Program-made: the position numbers and the translations under genes
Part shown: one piece after another, positions 62,209-64,000 of the stretch
How the letters are laid out: each line of letters begins with the position of its first letter
How positions within the stretch are numbered: the first letter of the stretch is position 1
Notes under the pieces: model-generated
The model's database searches: none
What the model saw: the letters and a program-made list of their open reading frames with translations, nothing else
What the model was told of the DNA's origin: nothing
Origin: an uncultured Clostridia bacterium
Lineage (GTDB): Bacteria > Bacillota > Clostridia > Oscillospirales > Oscillospiraceae
Direction of reading: 5' to 3'
Length of the DNA: 64,000 nucleotides
NCBI GenBank assembly: GCA_947649615.1
Contig: CANSSG010000001.1
Location: 180,296-244,295, forward strand

Positions 62209-62689
62209 TCAAAACCTCCTTTCACCCATAGGCCGCAAAGGGGCAAAAGTTGCTATGTTTCGTGCAACCTTTTCAAAAATTTTTTTTCCATCCCATCTCA
62301 GGGCGCAAAGAACGCGGGCAATCCCTGGTGCATGGCCAGATTTTTTAACGCCGTCCAAAGGAAAAAAAACGCCCTTGGCATTAAACAGCAAAAGGACCGC
62401 CCCAGGCAGTAATACCTGAAGCGGTCCTTGTCAATTATTACGCTGTGCGTTTTATCTGTAGATACGCGCCGCAAAGCTGGCCTTTGCGGTGTCCGTATAC
62501 CCAATGACTGTCATGTGCGGATAAAGCAGATAAAAAGGATGCAGGCGATCATCCTGCACCCAAACCCAACTCGAAGCCCAGCGCAGCGGGTTCGAGTTGG
62601 AAAGGAGGGGCAAAGGAGCGGAACGCAGTTTTAAGGCGGCCCCCAAAAGGGACCGCCTTAAACGAAGTGGAGCGGATTTTGCTCCGACG
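62209..62689. other. Structured noncoding interval between phage cluster and tRNA fragment
   Basis: No convincing gene. It holds a minus-strand terminator-type hairpin (62392-62429) and stem-loops at 62539-62557 (TGCAGG...CCTGCA), 62566-62600 (CCAACTCGAA...TTCGAGTTGG) and 62631-62660 (TTAAGGCGG...CCGCCTTAA). It could contain att sequence, packaging signals or small RNAs. Confidence 0.5.
62392..62429 (-). terminator. Terminator upstream of the phage cluster
   Basis: On the minus strand AAGGACCGC and GCGGTCCTT pair, with an inner CAGG/CCTG, followed by TTTTGCTGTTT. It would stop transcription coming from the tRNA/recombinase side before it enters the phage genes. Confidence 0.6.
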
Positions 62690-62730
62690 TGGAGCTGCTG
62701 GGCAGATTCGAACTGCCGACCTCATCCTTA
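62690..62730 (-). other. tRNA 3'-end fragment, probable attachment site
   Basis: On the minus strand the sequence reads anticodon-stem 3' strand GGATG, variable loop AGGTC, T-arm GGCAG-TTCGAAT-CTGCC, acceptor 3' strand CAGCAGC, then T and CCA. There is no matching 5' half (which should begin GCTGCTG), so this is not an intact tRNA. It lies about 60 bases past the 3' end of a serine recombinase gene, as expected for an element end. U73 favours tRNA-Thr, but the anticodon cannot be read reliably because homology stops in the loop. Confidence 0.7.
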
Positions 62731-62787
62731 AGATTGCGTTTTATTAGGAAAACACACTGTCAAAAGGATTTTATGCTTTGGCGGGGG

Positions 62788-64000
62788 TCAGCCCGCCTCG
62801 GCGGTGTCAGTGGTGTTGATTTCAATATACTCGGCAATCCGGCGGAACTCGTCCGCAAACTTAAAGTGAACGCTGATATTGCCGTTTTCGTAAACCTTGA
62901 TATGGTCTACCAGCTCAATCAGAATTTCGCGGGTCAGCTTTTCGATGTTCTGATATTTCGCAAAAGCTACCAGCGCGGGATGCTGCTGGTCAACGCCGTT
63001 TGAGAGCTCTTTCCGTTCAGCCGTCAGCCGGGCCAGCAAATCCGAGAGCCCGGCGGCCTGCCGTTCATAATCGGCTTTCATTTCCCGGTATTCCTGCTGG
63101 GTGATTTCCCCGTCTTTCCAGTCTTGATACAGTGACTGCTTATAGCGGGTGATTTTCGTCAATTCCTTTTCCTTTGCGGCTATCTGGTCATTAAGGCGGT
63201 GGGATTGACTTTTTTTCAGCGGGGCCGCATTGATACGGGTTACTATTTCCGAGTAGGAAACGGCGGTGCTTACTTGATACTGAATAGCGAACAGAACGGC
63301 GGCCTCTAAACGGTTGTGCTTGATAGAGTGCATGGTGCAGGCCGTCCGGGAGCGGTTCTTGTAGGTGGAGCAGGCATAATATACATTTTTCCCGCTCTGG
63401 CTCCGGGTGACGGATTTCCCACAGTCCGCACATTTCAGAAAGCCGCTGAACAAATGGAGCTCCCGGCCCTTGGGGGTTGTCCGGGTATCCCGGAGCAGGA
63501 GGGCCTGCACCCGGTCAAAGGTTTCGTGGGTGATGATGGCCTCGTGGGTATCGGGGACGCGCACCCATTCTTCCTCCGGCACAGCCTCAATCTGGTGTAC
63601 CTTGTAGCTTTTCACCCGGCGGCGGCCCTGTACCAAATCCCCGGTATAAATGGGATTTTTCAGAATGTCATTGACAATCTTGTTTCCCCACATGGGATTG
63701 TCGGCCACGGCGGGGGAATAGGGCAGGCCCTTTTCTATCCGGTATGCCGTGGGGCTGGGTATGCCGTGTTCGTTCAGATAAAGCACTATCGCGTGTTTGG
63801 TGGTTCCTTGCAGGCACAGCTCGTAAATCTTCTTGACGATTTCAGCGGCCTCCGGGTCAACGATTAGCTGGTGCTTGTCCTTGGGGTCTTTTATGTAGCC
63901 GTAGGGGGCGAAAGAGCCGATGTACTGGCCGTTGCGCCGCTTATTATCAAAAACCTGCCGGATTTTCTTTGAGGTCTGATAACAATACTGGTCATTCATC
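62788..64000 (-). CDS. Large serine recombinase, N-terminal catalytic domain outside window
   Basis: The visible C-terminal 400 residues comprise a recombinase domain (FAPYGYIKDPKDKHQLIVDP, NPIYTGDLVQGRR), a zinc ribbon (LKCADCGKSV ... YYACSTYKN ... CTMHS) and a coiled coil (QIAAKEKELTKITRYKQSLY and following). This is the DNA-binding part of TnpX/TndX or phage-type serine integrases. The catalytic serine would lie beyond base 64000. It probably moves the element whose end is the nearby tRNA fragment. Confidence 0.92.
   Translation of the reverse strand, partial: MNDQYCYQTSKKIRQVFDNKRRNGQYIGSFAPYGYIKDPKDKHQLIVDPEAAEIVKKIYELCLQGTTKHAIVLYLNEHGIPSPTAYRIEKGLPYSPAVADNPMWGNKIVNDILKNPIYTGDLVQGRRRVKSYKVHQIEAVPEEEWVRVPDTHEAIITHETFDRVQALLLRDTRTTPKGRELHLFSGFLKCADCGKSVTRSQSGKNVYYACSTYKNRSRTACTMHSIKHNRLEAAVLFAIQYQVSTAVSYSEIVTRINAAPLKKSQSHRLNDQIAAKEKELTKITRYKQSLYQDWKDGEITQQEYREMKADYERQAAGLSDLLARLTAERKELSNGVDQQHPALVAFAKYQNIEKLTREILIELVDHIKVYENGNISVHFKFADEFRRIAEYIEINTTDTAEAG

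Larger units (their letters stand above)
62690..64000. mobile_element. Left end of an integrated element carrying a large serine recombinase
   Basis: The tRNA fragment marks the boundary and the recombinase gene lies just inside, 3' end toward the boundary. The rest of the element is off the window to the right, so its type (ICE, transposon or prophage) is unknown. Confidence 0.65.

Noticed and set aside
62209..62391. 60-codon minus frame before the small terminase gene
   Set aside because: No ribosome site, no similarity, and it contains the leader of the next gene.
62690..62760. Complete tRNA gene
   Set aside because: T-arm and acceptor 3' strand are clear, but there is no D-arm, no 5' acceptor strand and no paired anticodon stem.

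Overview
The window is about 60% GC and carries low-GC Gram-positive (Firmicutes/Clostridia) gene families: an NfnAB pair, a rimP-nusA-rnpM-rplGA-infB operon, a two-subunit glycine dehydrogenase, a tandem glycine riboswitch, S-layer-homology proteins, and strong AGGAGG ribosome sites with frequent TTG starts. Together these suggest a high-GC member of the Oscillospiraceae or a close relative. This is inference; no rRNA gene is present to confirm it.

Layout. 1-4270 (minus): a glycine cleavage operon whose first gene is a GcvT-GlyA (aminomethyltransferase-SHMT) fusion, controlled by a tandem glycine riboswitch with a terminator. 4500-6920 (plus): nfnA-nfnB electron-bifurcating transhydrogenase. 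6940-10340: a tightly overlapping operon of a YmdB-like phosphodiesterase, an ASCH protein, an SbcD/YhaO-like nuclease and asparaginase. 10340-12785 (minus): nucleoside phosphorylase, a zinc-ribbon protein and a membrane XRE regulator. 12966-13830: an AT-rich island with a DUF3267-like HExxH membrane protein, bounded by a 13-bp direct repeat. 13869-19650: YfbR, then the rimP-nusA-rnpM-rplGA-infB operon with several unexplained RNA hairpins. 19660-23075: a copper operon (csoR, a P-loop protein, copA with a C-terminal CopZ-like domain that has its own ribosome site). 23080-25435: an 89-bp duplicated repeat, a GH13 glycosidase and an acyl-ACP thioesterase. 25700-31316: a sugar ABC importer and a GH36 alpha-galactosidase.

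31387-48217: chemotaxis genes cheA-cheW-cheR-cheB (minus) diverge from a FliK-like protein, an FlhB C-terminal-domain homologue, a PilZ protein and two very large S-layer-homology surface proteins (plus). No flagellar structural gene is in view, so this may be a signalling and surface locus rather than a standard flagellar one. 48276-49423: an isochorismatase-GNAT fusion.

49424-62208 (minus): a compact, apparently undamaged phage head and contractile-tail module. It contains terminase, portal, protease, capsid, sheath, tube, LysM, gpD-like protein, spike, gp25, gpJ and gp48-like genes. I see no integrase, replication, lysis, fibre or normal tape-measure gene. This is the best candidate in the window for an undescribed domesticated particle (GTA-like or short-tailed). 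62690-64000: a tRNA 3'-end fragment next to a partial large serine recombinase, which is one end of a separate integrated element running off the window.
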